A DNA stretch of 64,000 nt from Lentisphaerota bacterium (GTDB taxonomy: Bacteria > Verrucomicrobiota > Lentisphaeria > Oligosphaerales > JABHEG01), in NCBI GenBank assembly GCA_018676675.1, contig JABHEG010000060.1, positions 1-64,000 of the forward strand, read 5' to 3'. This document shows positions 8,695 to 18,613 of the stretch, piece after piece. How positions within the stretch are numbered: position 1 is the stretch's first letter; every line of letters begins with the position of its first letter. The notes under the pieces were generated by a model that did not search any database, was not told the origin of the DNA, and saw nothing but the letters and a program-made list of their open reading frames with translations. A program made the position numbers and the translations under genes.

Positions 8695-11409
8695 ATGACT
8701 GGATCCCATCATACGCTCAAAGAGGGCTTCTTCATCGGGCATTACCGGATCAAAGCCCCGATGGGAAGGAACGCCCTCGGCGAAGCGTACCGGGTACAGA
8801 GCTCCCAGATGCAGCGTGAATGTCAGCTCACGCTAATCCGCCCCGAGTTGGCTCAAGATGAGGCCTTCCAACAGCGTCTTCAGGACCTCGCCCCCGCACT
8901 CCAGGCCCTGCAACACCCCAATGTCGCCCGGGTGCACCATATCGGCCAGGAACTCAGCCACACGTACATCACCGGGGACCTGGTCGAGGCCGCCGAAGGC
9001 AGGCAGGAATCACTGGCCGCCCTGCTCAGCGATGACCGGCAGGACCTTACCGAAGAGCGGACCCGCGATATCGCCCTGCAAGTCGCCCACGGGCTGGAAT
9101 TCGCCCATGACGCTGGCGTCCCGCACCTCAGTTTGACCCCATCACACATCCTCTTCTCACGCTACGGCAAGGTCGTTGTGAGCGGATGCGGCGAAGCGCT
9201 CCTGCTCGGTCCGCGACTGCGACAGCCCAGCGAATACTGGAGCCCGGAGCAGACAGCCGGAAACGAAGGGAATGCCCGCAGTGACGTCTTCTCGCTGGGC
9301 CTCATCCTCTACCAAATGCTGACCGGTGAGAGCATAGAATCCTCCGCAGAGCCACCATCAAGTTTCGGGGTCAGCAGACGCTGGGACGTCGTGGTGGAGG
9401 GCTGTCTGCAATCTGGCGAATCAGAACGGTTCCCATCCGTCTCCGCTCTCCTGGAGACAATGAGCGACATGGAGGAGGACGAGGCATCCGGCCGAGCATT
9501 CAAGGTCATGTCGATCGTGCTGGTGACGCTGTTGGTCCTCGGCCTGATCGTGGCGGGGGCCCTGACCCGGGTGAACGCCCTGAAGAAACAGCAGCACGCG
9601 CTGGAACAGGAAAACGCCGAAGTCGATGCCACGGAGACCGAGTTGGTCCTGCACCTGGATGCCGCGAGAGCGGCCCTGGCCGTTCAGGACTACGCCGAAG
9701 CAGGGAAGGCCATTGCAGAAGCCCGCAAGACTGCCCCGGACGATGGACGAGTCGTCGCTCTCCAGGCAGAAATCGACACAGCCGCATCTCCGAACGCCGT
9801 CGAACAGGTCCGCAAGCAGGCCAACGCCGCATGGCAGGCCATCGAAAATCTGGAAGGCGGACAGGGCCTCGACCATGAACTGAATACGGCATGGACTCTC
9901 CTGAAACATGGCAGGAAGTACGACAAGGCGGGGAACTTCCGCGAAGCCCTCGTTCAGTATGAAGCCTGCTTGAAGCAGTGCGAGAAGGTGCGCAGGATGG
10001 ATCAGCGCCGCCTTGATGCCCAACGCGTCCGAGTCGGAACGGGGGGCTCTGAAGCCGCCGCGAAGCAGGCGGGGGCGGAAGAACTGGCCGAGAAACTCTG
10101 GGGACAGGCCCTGGCGCAGGTGCGAGCCGCCGATGCCGCCTTCGATGACGGCAAGATCGATGAGGCCCTGAAGGGCTGGACTGCGGCCAACGGAACATTC
10201 GCCGAAGCCGAAAAGTGGGCGGCGGGCGCCGAACCCGCGGACTCCGCGCGCCTCCTCTACCAGTCCCGGCTCAGCCGCCTTGAGCCAGAGGCCCTGGCCA
10301 AGGAATCACCCACGGAATGGGCGGTCGTACAGAAAGCAGCAAGCGAAGCAGAAAGCCACACGCTGGGCCAACAGTGGACCAAAGCAGTCAAGAGTTGGCA
10401 TCAGGCAGCGACTGCCCTGGCCAAGGCGGCAAAACTGACCGAAGGCGCGCAGAACAAGGAAGCGTTCGACGCGGCGTACAAACGGGCCGGCGAAGCCGTG
10501 GCAACCAGGCGTTGGAATGACGCCATGTATGCGTTCGCGGACGCCTTGGCTGTGCCGGGGTACGCGGACCACGCCAAAGCCAGGCAGGGGAAAGCCCAGG
10601 CTCGAGCGATGTGGGAACGGGAAGGCGCGCTCCAGCAGGAGCGCATTGCCCCCGCAAAGGAAACCGGCAACATGGTCCCCAACAGCGGGTTCGAGAAGGG
10701 CGGCAAACACCCCGACCGCTGGACCCCGCAGGACTGGCTGACCATCTTCTGGGAGGATGGCGGAGTCAAAGGCAAGTGTCTGCACCTCGATACCAATGTC
10801 TATCGCTCCGAATGGGAAGCGCACATGAAGAACCCGGTCCCGGGTAAGAAGAAAACTCCAACCAAGGGACGCCTGTTCAACACGGTCGGCGGGACGGTCG
10901 GGGTCGCCGTCTATAGTTATCCAATTGCTGTAGAAGAGGATGCATGGTACCAGGTGGAGTATGACATAAAGGGCCCCGCAGGCGAGCAGTTCATCTTCCT
11001 GAAGGGATATTGGCGCTGCGAACCCGAGGATGTCGATCGTTTCGGGAAGGACTTCATCTTCTTCCGCCCGGACCCCAAGGGTGCGTGGTTCTCCCTCACC
11101 GAGTGGGGAGGCGTGGGCCAGGAACGCCACCAGCCCCGTCCCGGAGACTACGTGATGTCCCTGAAACGCCGTTTCGTCGCCAAGATGCCGAAGGGAGGAA
11201 AAGGCAAGTGGCACCGCCACAGGGGGGTCATCCATCTTGAGCGGAGGCATCATGTCGAAGCCGTCCTGCTGGAAATCTATGGTTTCTGGCCGGCCGGAGA
11301 CTACTACTTCGATAACGTGACCATGCAGAAAATCCCTGCCGCACAGGGCGAGAATTTCAAAGCATGGCGACTGAAGAATCCCGAGGGAATTCCACTCAAA
11401 GCCAGATAG
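8695..11409 (+). CDS. Membrane pseudokinase (Ser/Thr kinase fold) with coiled-coil/TPR-like stalk and extracellular module
   Basis: The 904-residue product has four parts: a kinase-fold domain (about 1-265), one transmembrane helix (about 271-293), a long Ala/Glu/Lys-rich helical region with TPR-like repeats (about 300-640), and a C-terminal module (about 659-904) like the protein encoded just upstream. The kinase fold is recognisable (GHYRI, YWSPEQ for the APE motif, DVFSLGLILYQMLTG), but key catalytic residues are absent: the ATP-binding Lys is Thr46 (QLTLIR), the HRD Asp is Ser146 (HLSLTP), and the DFG Asp is Gly (SGCG, 163-166). Catalysis is therefore unlikely; a scaffold or sensor role is inferred. 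The topology would put the pseudokinase in the cytoplasm and the module outside. ATG 8695 is preferred over GTG 8686 because AGGTGG lies 7 bases before it. Confidence 0.82.
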   Translation: MTGSHHTLKEGFFIGHYRIKAPMGRNALGEAYRVQSSQMQRECQLTLIRPELAQDEAFQQRLQDLAPALQALQHPNVARVHHIGQELSHTYITGDLVEAAEGRQESLAALLSDDRQDLTEERTRDIALQVAHGLEFAHDAGVPHLSLTPSHILFSRYGKVVVSGCGEALLLGPRLRQPSEYWSPEQTAGNEGNARSDVFSLGLILYQMLTGESIESSAEPPSSFGVSRRWDVVVEGCLQSGESERFPSVSALLETMSDMEEDEASGRAFKVMSIVLVTLLVLGLIVAGALTRVNALKKQQHALEQENAEVDATETELVLHLDAARAALAVQDYAEAGKAIAEARKTAPDDGRVVALQAEIDTAASPNAVEQVRKQANAAWQAIENLEGGQGLDHELNTAWTLLKHGRKYDKAGNFREALVQYEACLKQCEKVRRMDQRRLDAQRVRVGTGGSEAAAKQAGAEELAEKLWGQALAQVRAADAAFDDGKIDEALKGWTAANGTFAEAEKWAAGAEPADSARLLYQSRLSRLEPEALAKESPTEWAVVQKAASEAESHTLGQQWTKAVKSWHQAATALAKAAKLTEGAQNKEAFDAAYKRAGEAVATRRWNDAMYAFADALAVPGYADHAKARQGKAQARAMWEREGALQQERIAPAKETGNMVPNSGFEKGGKHPDRWTPQDWLTIFWEDGGVKGKCLHLDTNVYRSEWEAHMKNPVPGKKKTPTKGRLFNTVGGTVGVAVYSYPIAVEEDAWYQVEYDIKGPAGEQFIFLKGYWRCEPEDVDRFGKDFIFFRPDPKGAWFSLTEWGGVGQERHQPRPGDYVMSLKRRFVAKMPKGGKGKWHRHRGVIHLERRHHVEAVLLEIYGFWPAGDYYFDNVTMQKIPAAQGENFKAWRLKNPEGIPLKAR

Positions 11410-11495
11410 CCCCGGCCCGTCCGCGCCGTGACGACCGGGAGCGCCCCCTCGCGGTCTGGGCCGACATTGGCTCCTGAGTCCTGCCCCGTGCCCTG

Positions 11496-13391
11496 ATGAA
11501 AGCAAACCAAACGATGCCTGATACACCGTCTCTACAGGAACTTGCTCCGGGTCTCCTCATTCACAAAGGGGGAGCGATCTGTGGGGTTCTTCGATCCGGC
11601 TCACAGGCCTTGGTAATCAATCCCGGCAATCCGGACTTGGCTGAGTCCCTCACGAATGCCGGCGTGACAGAGGTCACCCACCTCGCCTTCACCCACCACC
11701 GGCGTGAGTTGGCAGACGGACTTGCCAACTTGCTGAAAACGCACACGCCAGCGATCTCCGTTCCCGCAGCGGAAGCTGAGCTTTTCACGACGCCGGATGC
11801 CTACTGGGCGGACCCGCGGGCCCGCTGGTTGGCCCTCTGTAGTCGCGTCCCGTACCACGCGACCCACATCCACCCGATTGCGGTCGACCGGTGCCTCGAC
11901 GATGGGGACTCCCTCACATTCGGTGAATGGACGGTCTCCGTGCTTTCCACGCCGGGCTACACAGACGGAGCAATCAGCCTGATCTGCAGGCGAGGCGACG
12001 CCTGCGTCGCTTTCGTCGGCGACTTGATCTACAGAGCCGGACAGGTCCATGACCTATACTGTCTGCAGCGCGGAGAGGAACGCGGCGGTCACAGCGTGGG
12101 GGACTACCACGGGTTCATGGGCAACGCCGCAACATTGCTCAACAGCCTGCACGGTGTTCTGCAGGAGTCACCCGATCTCCTCATCCCGGCCCACGGCGAA
12201 GCCATCAATCGCCCAAGGCACGCGGTTGAGCTCCTCCGGGCCCGATTGAGTACAGTCTACGCCAACTACGTCAGCGTCTCCGCTCTGCGTTGGTATTTCC
12301 CGGACTACTTCACACCGTTCAGCAGCACACCGGAAACACTAGAACAGCAGGAGACGATGCCGCCCCCCGAGAGCTTCGTGAGGCACGTCAAAGGGAACCT
12401 GTGGCTACTGCTGTCGGACGACGGCCACGCGATCGTCACAGACCCGTATGAAGACAGCGCTGTGGATGAAGCCAAGGCGCTCCTGGACAGCGGAGAAATC
12501 AGCAGCGTCGACGGCATCTGGATCACGCACTACCATTGCGATCACGTGCAGTCCATCAACCGGGCTCGGGAGTTGTTTGCCTGCCCCGTGCTGACCGATG
12601 ACCACATGGCCGATATCGTCGGGCATCCCGAGCGTTATTTCCTTACCTGTCTCGCTGATGCTGCAGCGCCTGTCGAACACCCAACCCGCCACGGCGAGAC
12701 GTGGCGCTGGCGGAACTACACGCTGACGGCCCTCCACTTCCCCGGTCAGACCTACTACCACTCAGGCCTGCTGGCCGTGCCGGATGACGGACCTCGGCTG
12801 TTCTTCTCGGGCGACTCGTTCACCCCGACCGGAATCGATGACTACTGCAGCTGGAACCGCAACTTCCTGGGCCCTGACGTCGGTTTCAGGCGGTGCGTCC
12901 GGATCATGAAGGAACTCAAGCCGGACATCATCTTCAACCAGCATGTCGACGTCGGCTTCCGCTTCACCGACGCAGCCTGGGACCAAATCGACACGGCTCT
13001 GGAGGCACGCGAGCGGCTTCTTGCGGACCTGCTCCCCTGGCCACACCCCGACTTCGGGACCGACGAGTACTGGGTGCGAACGTACCCTTACGAACAGACA
13101 GCCACTGCAGGCTGCGACGTAGCCATCACCGTTGAGTTCTCGAACCACGCAGAGACGCCAATGTCGACATCCGTTTCGGCCAACGCCCCGATCGGCTGGA
13201 CCGCTACGCCCAAAGCGCTGAGTACAACCTGCATCGCAAAGGACGACACAGGGCTCAAACTTCAGCTTCGAGTGCCTGAGAACGCCTCTCCCGGTCGCTA
13301 TGTTATCCCGGTGAATATCACATGGGGCGATCGCGATCTCGGCTCCTTCCGGGAAGCCATCGTGAACGTCTCGGATGCCCCTGACTCCTGA
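11496..13391 (+). CDS. Double metallo-beta-lactamase-fold hydrolase with C-terminal NEW3-like domain
   Basis: This 631-residue protein seems to hold two MBL-fold domains. The first (about 10-255) looks degenerate: its metal motif reads THHRRE where HxHxDH is expected. The second (about 285-520) keeps a full set: HYHCDH, a mid-domain HxG region, SGDSF for the bridging Asp, and NQHVDVGF near the end. Residues about 535-630 form an Ig-like segment (VEFSNHAETPMS...LRVPENASPGRYVIPV) like the NEW3 domain of some glycosidases. No signal peptide is seen. Substrate is unknown; lactones, thioesters or nucleic acids are all possible for the fold. It heads a tight run with an M20 enzyme (gap 22 bases) and an amidohydrolase. 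A second ATG at 11514 could also be the start. Confidence 0.72.
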   Translation: MKANQTMPDTPSLQELAPGLLIHKGGAICGVLRSGSQALVINPGNPDLAESLTNAGVTEVTHLAFTHHRRELADGLANLLKTHTPAISVPAAEAELFTTPDAYWADPRARWLALCSRVPYHATHIHPIAVDRCLDDGDSLTFGEWTVSVLSTPGYTDGAISLICRRGDACVAFVGDLIYRAGQVHDLYCLQRGEERGGHSVGDYHGFMGNAATLLNSLHGVLQESPDLLIPAHGEAINRPRHAVELLRARLSTVYANYVSVSALRWYFPDYFTPFSSTPETLEQQETMPPPESFVRHVKGNLWLLLSDDGHAIVTDPYEDSAVDEAKALLDSGEISSVDGIWITHYHCDHVQSINRARELFACPVLTDDHMADIVGHPERYFLTCLADAAAPVEHPTRHGETWRWRNYTLTALHFPGQTYYHSGLLAVPDDGPRLFFSGDSFTPTGIDDYCSWNRNFLGPDVGFRRCVRIMKELKPDIIFNQHVDVGFRFTDAAWDQIDTALEARERLLADLLPWPHPDFGTDEYWVRTYPYEQTATAGCDVAITVEFSNHAETPMSTSVSANAPIGWTATPKALSTTCIAKDDTGLKLQLRVPENASPGRYVIPVNITWGDRDLGSFREAIVNVSDAPDS

Positions 13392-13413
13392 ATTTCACAT
13401 AACGGACCACACC

Positions 13414-14469
13414 ATGAAACCATCCGTCGAACTATTGCGCGAACTGATGGCCTGTCGCCCGATCACTCGAGACGTGGAGCGCGTCAACGAAGCTGTCGAC
13501 GTCATGGCCGAATACCTGGCCGGAGAAGGCATCCACATGGTAGTTGAGATGCTGGGCGAACGGAAGATCCTCTACTCATCAACCTGCCCGGGGCGCACAC
13601 CATCAGTCCTGTTGAACGCCCACCTGGACGTCGTTCCGGCGGAAGACGACCTGTTCGAACTGCGCGAGGAAGATGGCTGGCTCTACGGGCGCGGAACACA
13701 GGATTGCATCGGCAACTCGGTCGTCGCCGCCCAGACGCTCGTCCGGGTCAACGGCGAACTGGATCTGGGCGTTGTGTTCTCAACCGACGAAGAAATCGGG
13801 GGAGAGACAACCGCGACGATGGTCGAGAAGGGCTACACGGCGGAAGACATGATCCTGGCCCTAGATGGTGCAAACTACGCTATCACGATCGCGCAGAAGG
13901 GCGTTCTCACGGTTGTGCTGAGAGCTCTGGGCACGGCCTGCCATGGAGCCGAGCCCTGGCGTGGCGACAACGCGATCGACAAGCTGATCGACGGTTATGT
14001 CAAGATCCGTGGCCTTTTCCCCTCCGTCACGCCCCCCGACGAGTGGCAGAACACCATGATTGCCGCAAAGATCGAGGCAGGAACGGTATCCAACCGGGTC
14101 CCGGACATCGCGGAAATGACTCTCAACATCCGGTACATCGAAGCCGGGGGCGATGACGTCATCCTCCAGCAGCTCCATGAGGTCTCCGGCTTGGAAGTGA
14201 TCCGCCGTGAGCAATGTCCGCCAGTAGTCTTCAGCGAGGACACACCGGCATTCACGCGCCTTGCTCAATGCATGGATGCGTGCCTGAGTAAGCGAACGGC
14301 GATTGTGCGTATGAACGGCGCCACCGATGCCCGCCACTTCGTGACCGCAGGCGTCCCGATCGGCATCATCGGCATCCCCGGAGGCAACCCGCACGCCACA
14401 AACGAACGGATCACCTGCAACGGCATGAACGAGTATGAAGACATGCTCGTGACATTCTTGAAAGGCTAG
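13414..14469 (+). CDS. M20 family metallopeptidase / deacylase (ArgE/DapE/Acy1 type)
   Basis: The product (351 residues) is a dinuclear-zinc amidohydrolase of family M20, which removes acyl groups or cleaves small peptides in the cytoplasm. Metal and catalytic motifs are visible: AHLDVVP (His and catalytic Asp), GRGTQDCIGN (bridging Asp), STDEEIGG (catalytic and metal Glu pair), and a C-terminal His in NPHATNERI. The lid domain follows LTVVLRALG and has the usual GTVSNRVPD strand. ATG 13414 is chosen over 13375 because it gives the usual family N-terminus; 13375 overlaps the previous gene. The next gene starts 5 bases after the stop. Substrate cannot be told; N-acetylated amino acids or peptides freed from glycans would fit the setting. 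Confidence 0.82.
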   Translation: MKPSVELLRELMACRPITRDVERVNEAVDVMAEYLAGEGIHMVVEMLGERKILYSSTCPGRTPSVLLNAHLDVVPAEDDLFELREEDGWLYGRGTQDCIGNSVVAAQTLVRVNGELDLGVVFSTDEEIGGETTATMVEKGYTAEDMILALDGANYAITIAQKGVLTVVLRALGTACHGAEPWRGDNAIDKLIDGYVKIRGLFPSVTPPDEWQNTMIAAKIEAGTVSNRVPDIAEMTLNIRYIEAGGDDVILQQLHEVSGLEVIRREQCPPVVFSEDTPAFTRLAQCMDACLSKRTAIVRMNGATDARHFVTAGVPIGIIGIPGGNPHATNERITCNGMNEYEDMLVTFLKG

Positions 14470-14474
14470 ACCCC

Positions 14475-15512
14475 ATGCCAGACGCCCGACCCTTGGCCCT
14501 CACAACGCGCGACCGCGGTATCTACGATCAGGAACTCCGTGATTGGCTCCCCAAGCGGATCTTCGACGCACATGTCCACGTATTTCCACGTGACTCATTC
14601 CCGGGAAACCACGTCTTTCCCCCAAAAAATGTCTACCGTCGTTTCGGCTGTCAACACACCGCTGAATACTGCCGCGCCGCCGCCCACCTTCTCCTTCCTG
14701 ATTGTGACTTCGGCATGCTCTCATTCGGCTCACCGGATCTGGTCGTTGACCGGGCCCGTGCAGCGGCCTATACCGGAGATATCTCCGACAACGTCCGAGA
14801 CTTCGGCATGACCCTTGTGGCCCCGGAGGACTCCCCGGAGGACTTGGAGAGACGCATCCGCACGCACGGTCTGATCGGCTACAAGCCCTACCGCAACTAC
14901 GTCACGGGAAAGCCCGCTGAGGACGTATCGATCCCCGACATGCTTCCTGCTCCTCAGATGGAGTTGGCAAACGACCTCGGTTTGGCCGTGATGCTCCATA
15001 TTCCGCGCAGCGACCGCCTGGCGGACCCCGAAAACCAGAGGGAGATGGTCGACATCTGCCAGCGCTATCCGAAGGTTCAGATCATCTTTGCGCACATCGG
15101 GCGCGCCTACTACCTGCAAAATGTAATCGGGCAGCTCGACGGCATCCGGGAGTTCCCCAACGCCTACGTCGATGTGGCCATGGTGAACCATGAGGGGGTG
15201 CTCGAATACACCTTCCGAAACTACCCGCGGGAACGCATCCTCTTCGGTAGCGACGCTCCTATCGCCTGGATGCGTGGGAAGTCCGTTGAGATCAACAACC
15301 AGTATGCCTACCTCATGGGCGAAGACTACCGGATCGGGACGGTCATCTACGACGCGGAGAGTGCGGTTGAATTCACCTTTTTCTACTACGAAATGCTGCG
15401 TGGCATCCGCCGGGCAGCGGAACGAGCGGGCCTGACCCGGGCCGAACTGGAGGCGTTCTTCTACGCGAACGCCCACTCACTGCTGACCTCCGTGGCCAAA
15501 GGCTTGGCGTAG
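14475..15512 (+). CDS. Amidohydrolase family 2 (TIM-barrel metal-dependent hydrolase)
   Basis: The 345-residue product belongs to the amidohydrolase-2 group, which hydrolyses or decarboxylates small organic acids and lactones. Visible metal motifs are DAHVHVF (HxH, about residues 32-38), IGYKPYR (strand-4 position), VMLHIPR, FAHIGRAYY and FGSDAPIAW with the catalytic Asp. No signal peptide is present, so it acts in the cytoplasm. It starts 5 bases after the M20 gene stop, so the MBL, M20 and amidohydrolase genes are probably co-transcribed and act on one substrate class. The exact reaction is unknown. Confidence 0.8.
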   Translation: MPDARPLALTTRDRGIYDQELRDWLPKRIFDAHVHVFPRDSFPGNHVFPPKNVYRRFGCQHTAEYCRAAAHLLLPDCDFGMLSFGSPDLVVDRARAAAYTGDISDNVRDFGMTLVAPEDSPEDLERRIRTHGLIGYKPYRNYVTGKPAEDVSIPDMLPAPQMELANDLGLAVMLHIPRSDRLADPENQREMVDICQRYPKVQIIFAHIGRAYYLQNVIGQLDGIREFPNAYVDVAMVNHEGVLEYTFRNYPRERILFGSDAPIAWMRGKSVEINNQYAYLMGEDYRIGTVIYDAESAVEFTFFYYEMLRGIRRAAERAGLTRAELEAFFYANAHSLLTSVAKGLA

Positions 15513-15644
15513 CTCAAGTCTCTCTCCGTCAAAGCCGCGACTTACGCATCCGCGTCAAGCAAGCTAAGGGCCGGCACGAAAACAACTTCACATTAAGGTC
15601 ATTTCCGCGCCAGCCCTAAGCGACAGCCTGTTGTAGCAAAGGAG

Positions 15645-15660
15645 TCGGGGCAGGCCCCGA
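15645..15660 (+). terminator. Possible hairpin terminator after the amidohydrolase gene
   Basis: A perfect 6-bp stem TCGGGG/CCCCGA with loop CAGG lies 133 bases after the amidohydrolase stop and ahead of the heparinase gene; outer arms GGAGT (15641) and ACTCC (15671) could extend it. There is no T-run, so termination is only a guess. Confidence 0.3.
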
Positions 15661-15733
15661 TGCCCCCCGCACTCCACTATCACAAGGACGGATGGAGCAT
15701 CTGCCGCCGATCCTGGTAAAGGGAACAACCTGG

Positions 15734-18613
15734 ATGATGATGAAGCCCTCCCTTGCGTTGCCTCTCGTCGTGTGCGCCTCTTCCCTTGCGTTGGGGGCGG
15801 ACGCCACGACGGAGCTACCGGCCGCCGGGTCTCGCGCGTGGATCTCTGTGTTTCTGGAATGCCGAGGGACGCTCCACACGCGTCACGGCCGGCAACCAGG
15901 CGGATTCATCGCCTGCGCGAACCCAGAGTGCCCGCGTTACAACGATTCTGGTCGGCACGGGAAGTATCTGGCCTGGGATCCGGCGAGACCGGACCAGTGG
16001 CGCTGTTCGGAGTGCCAGACGGTATTTCCGTCCTCACGCTATCCGGAGAACCGGTCCGAACAGGTGGATGGGCAGCGGTTTGAATACCACGAAGATCCGG
16101 CCGGCAAACGCCACTACTTCACGCCAATTGCCCGATGGGCCAAGGCGTGGCACGCCATCCGACTCGCGGGCACCCTTGCAGGGAATGGGGCACGGGGGGA
16201 CAAGCAGGCAGCACGCAGCGCAGCCGATATCGTGCTCGCGTTCGCCGATGTGTATCAACATCACATCTACAACCTGCACGGGAGCCGCATCCGCAAGGTC
16301 GGCTTCCCCGGTCGCTGCAACTGGGGACGTTTCGGCATCTTTGGCGACTATGATTGGGCCCCGAAGTTCTCCGAGATCTACAGGAAACTGGACGCTGCCG
16401 GAATCCTAACGACGGCTCAAGAACAGGCCTACCAGGAGTTCATCGAGCACATGCTGGAACAGGTCTCCTTCGTCTTCACCCGCCAACTACAAGGACGCGG
16501 CAACCCGATCGGGCAGCTCTGGTACGGCTGCATCACTGCGGCAAGGACGTTCCCAAATCTTGCCATCCACGATCTTGTTCATGAGGAACAGATTGGTGAG
16601 GAGCGCATCTTGACGGCACCCGACCTCATCCACGAATGCGTGGAGGGGATACATGGAGTCAATAACCTGCTCGCCAACTACTTCCACGCCGACGGGCTGT
16701 GTTACGAGCGAACCCCCGCCTATCACTCGATGACAGTCGCTCTGCTGGGACGGGCACTGGATGCATTGGAAGGCTACACGGATCCACCGGGGTACCGGCC
16801 GCTTGACCCGGGGTGGAAGCGCTTCGACAGCTTCACGGCCCCGGAAATGGGCACGATCGCGCGGACTCGGAGGATCCAGGACGACTTGGTTCTTCCCAAC
16901 TCCCGACGGATGCCCATCTGCGATTCACAGCACTGGATTACGGCCGCGAGTGCCGGGCCTTCGACGTCTACACTCCATCACGGTTGGGGGCTGGCAGCTC
17001 TTCGCTGCGGTGCCGGGCCGCAGTCCGCAGTGGCTCTGGTCTCATGTGGCAGTTCGACGGACGGGCACACGCACCTCGACCACCTGAACCTGCTCTATTA
17101 CTCGTTGGGACAGGAACTGGTCACAGACATCGGGTACCCGGCCAGCGCCGACCCCGTCCAAAAGACGTGGTGGCGCGGATCCGCGGCCTCGCACAACACG
17201 GTGTTCGTGGACGGGAGGAACCAACGCCGGTCATCGAAGGGCGATGTCGTTGTTTTTGCCGATACGCCGACGTCCCAGATCGTGCAGATGCGAGACCTGG
17301 GGCCCTACCCGACTCTGACCGACTACCGCCGGACTGTCGTACTGGTGGGGCAGCCAGATGACGCGAACGCCCCGCGCTACCTGGTCGATGTATTCCACGT
17401 TGCAGGTGGCAGCATGCACGATTATCTCCTCCACGCACAGGCACGGGAAGACGTATCTCCTGCTGTCCTCGCTGTCGAAGGTCTCCGACTCCAGGCGGCC
17501 GAGGCATCGGCCTCGCTCCTCGATCTCACTCCCGGGGCCAGGGAACGCGAGGGCTACGAGCATATCACGGATCTGCGGACCGGACAGGTGACTCAACCAT
17601 GGGAGGCCCGTTGGAACGCGGGTGGAGAGCGCAACCTGGTTCTGCGACTGATTCGCCTCCCCCAGTCGAGCGAGACAGTCTTTGTCGGCCAGGCTCCCGG
17701 ACACCGGAAAGGCAGCATCCGCACGAACACGAGGAAGCTGACGAAACTGATCTGTCGGCGCCAGGGGCAAGAAAACTTGCGCTCAGCCTTTACCAGCGTG
17801 ATCGAGGCCCACCCTAACGGCCAAAGGCAGATCACTGGCGCAGCGCGCTGCGAAACCCAGGGGAACGAGGAGGGTGATGTTGTCGCCGTCGAGGTCACTC
17901 ACGACCGTGGCCGCGACCTCATTATTGTCGCGTGCGAACCCGGTCTCGTGAGCGTGTCCGGGCGAGGTGTGGCCCTCGACGGGCGTGTGGCTGTCGTGTC
18001 GTTCGATCCGGACGGCGCCCTGCTGCATGCCGTGATGGTGGAGGCCCGGCAACTCACCGTGGGCGGAACTCGCATCGACCGTGCTGCCCCGCTGTCAGGG
18101 AACGTACTGACGCACCCGGGCGGAGTCGCAACCAGCGTTCTGACCGAGCACAACGCAGTCATCAGCGTGGACATGGCCGTTCCTCAGAGCGCCGTTGGCC
18201 GGATGATGAGGATGCAGCACCGCGACGGCTCCCGCAGCACATGGACCATCGAGAAGGTGATGCCCAGCGACAACGGTCACTGCCAGATCACGCTGGACCG
18301 TCCGGCACGCCTGGGAATCGGTCGACTGGGGAGCGTCAGTGACGATGGAAGTGTCCTCACCGCCGTCACCGGGCTTGAGCCGCGAGCGCAGTACTCACGG
18401 ACGGAGGACTACGCCGGGCTGTGGCTCCTCATCGGCGACCAGTGGCGGCGAATCGTGTCTCGGCTCGACGGCGATGAGGCGCGGTTCGTGCTTGATTCCC
18501 CGTTGCCCGGCCCCGATTCTCTGGTCGGGGTGCCTTTCGTTGTCACCCGCATTGGTCCCGGCGATTCGGTGACTGTCCTTAATGTGGCCTGTTGGCAGCG
18601 GCGTGCGCTCTGA
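15734..18613 (+). CDS. Heparinase II/III-family polysaccharide lyase, secreted
   Basis: This 959-residue protein carries a signal peptide (MMMKPSLALPLVV...LGADA) and is likely periplasmic or extracellular. Near the N-terminus is a Cys-rich segment with CANPECP and CSEC (about 52-95) that may bind zinc, often seen in this heparinase sub-group. An alpha/alpha-toroid spans about 110-390 (YERTPAYHSM is a typical motif), followed by the beta-sandwich heparinase II/III domain with DGHTHLDHLN and SHNTVFVDG, the usual conserved region holding the His residues. Lyases of this type cleave heparan sulfate, alginate or related uronic-acid chains by beta-elimination; which one cannot be read from the sequence. 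The start at 15734 has AAAGGGA about 9 bases before it. Nearby PL8 and sialidase-like genes support a glycosaminoglycan-like target. Confidence 0.8.
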   Translation: MMMKPSLALPLVVCASSLALGADATTELPAAGSRAWISVFLECRGTLHTRHGRQPGGFIACANPECPRYNDSGRHGKYLAWDPARPDQWRCSECQTVFPSSRYPENRSEQVDGQRFEYHEDPAGKRHYFTPIARWAKAWHAIRLAGTLAGNGARGDKQAARSAADIVLAFADVYQHHIYNLHGSRIRKVGFPGRCNWGRFGIFGDYDWAPKFSEIYRKLDAAGILTTAQEQAYQEFIEHMLEQVSFVFTRQLQGRGNPIGQLWYGCITAARTFPNLAIHDLVHEEQIGEERILTAPDLIHECVEGIHGVNNLLANYFHADGLCYERTPAYHSMTVALLGRALDALEGYTDPPGYRPLDPGWKRFDSFTAPEMGTIARTRRIQDDLVLPNSRRMPICDSQHWITAASAGPSTSTLHHGWGLAALRCGAGPQSAVALVSCGSSTDGHTHLDHLNLLYYSLGQELVTDIGYPASADPVQKTWWRGSAASHNTVFVDGRNQRRSSKGDVVVFADTPTSQIVQMRDLGPYPTLTDYRRTVVLVGQPDDANAPRYLVDVFHVAGGSMHDYLLHAQAREDVSPAVLAVEGLRLQAAEASASLLDLTPGAREREGYEHITDLRTGQVTQPWEARWNAGGERNLVLRLIRLPQSSETVFVGQAPGHRKGSIRTNTRKLTKLICRRQGQENLRSAFTSVIEAHPNGQRQITGAARCETQGNEEGDVVAVEVTHDRGRDLIIVACEPGLVSVSGRGVALDGRVAVVSFDPDGALLHAVMVEARQLTVGGTRIDRAAPLSGNVLTHPGGVATSVLTEHNAVISVDMAVPQSAVGRMMRMQHRDGSRSTWTIEKVMPSDNGHCQITLDRPARLGIGRLGSVSDDGSVLTAVTGLEPRAQYSRTEDYAGLWLLIGDQWRRIVSRLDGDEARFVLDSPLPGPDSLVGVPFVVTRIGPGDSVTVLNVACWQRRAL

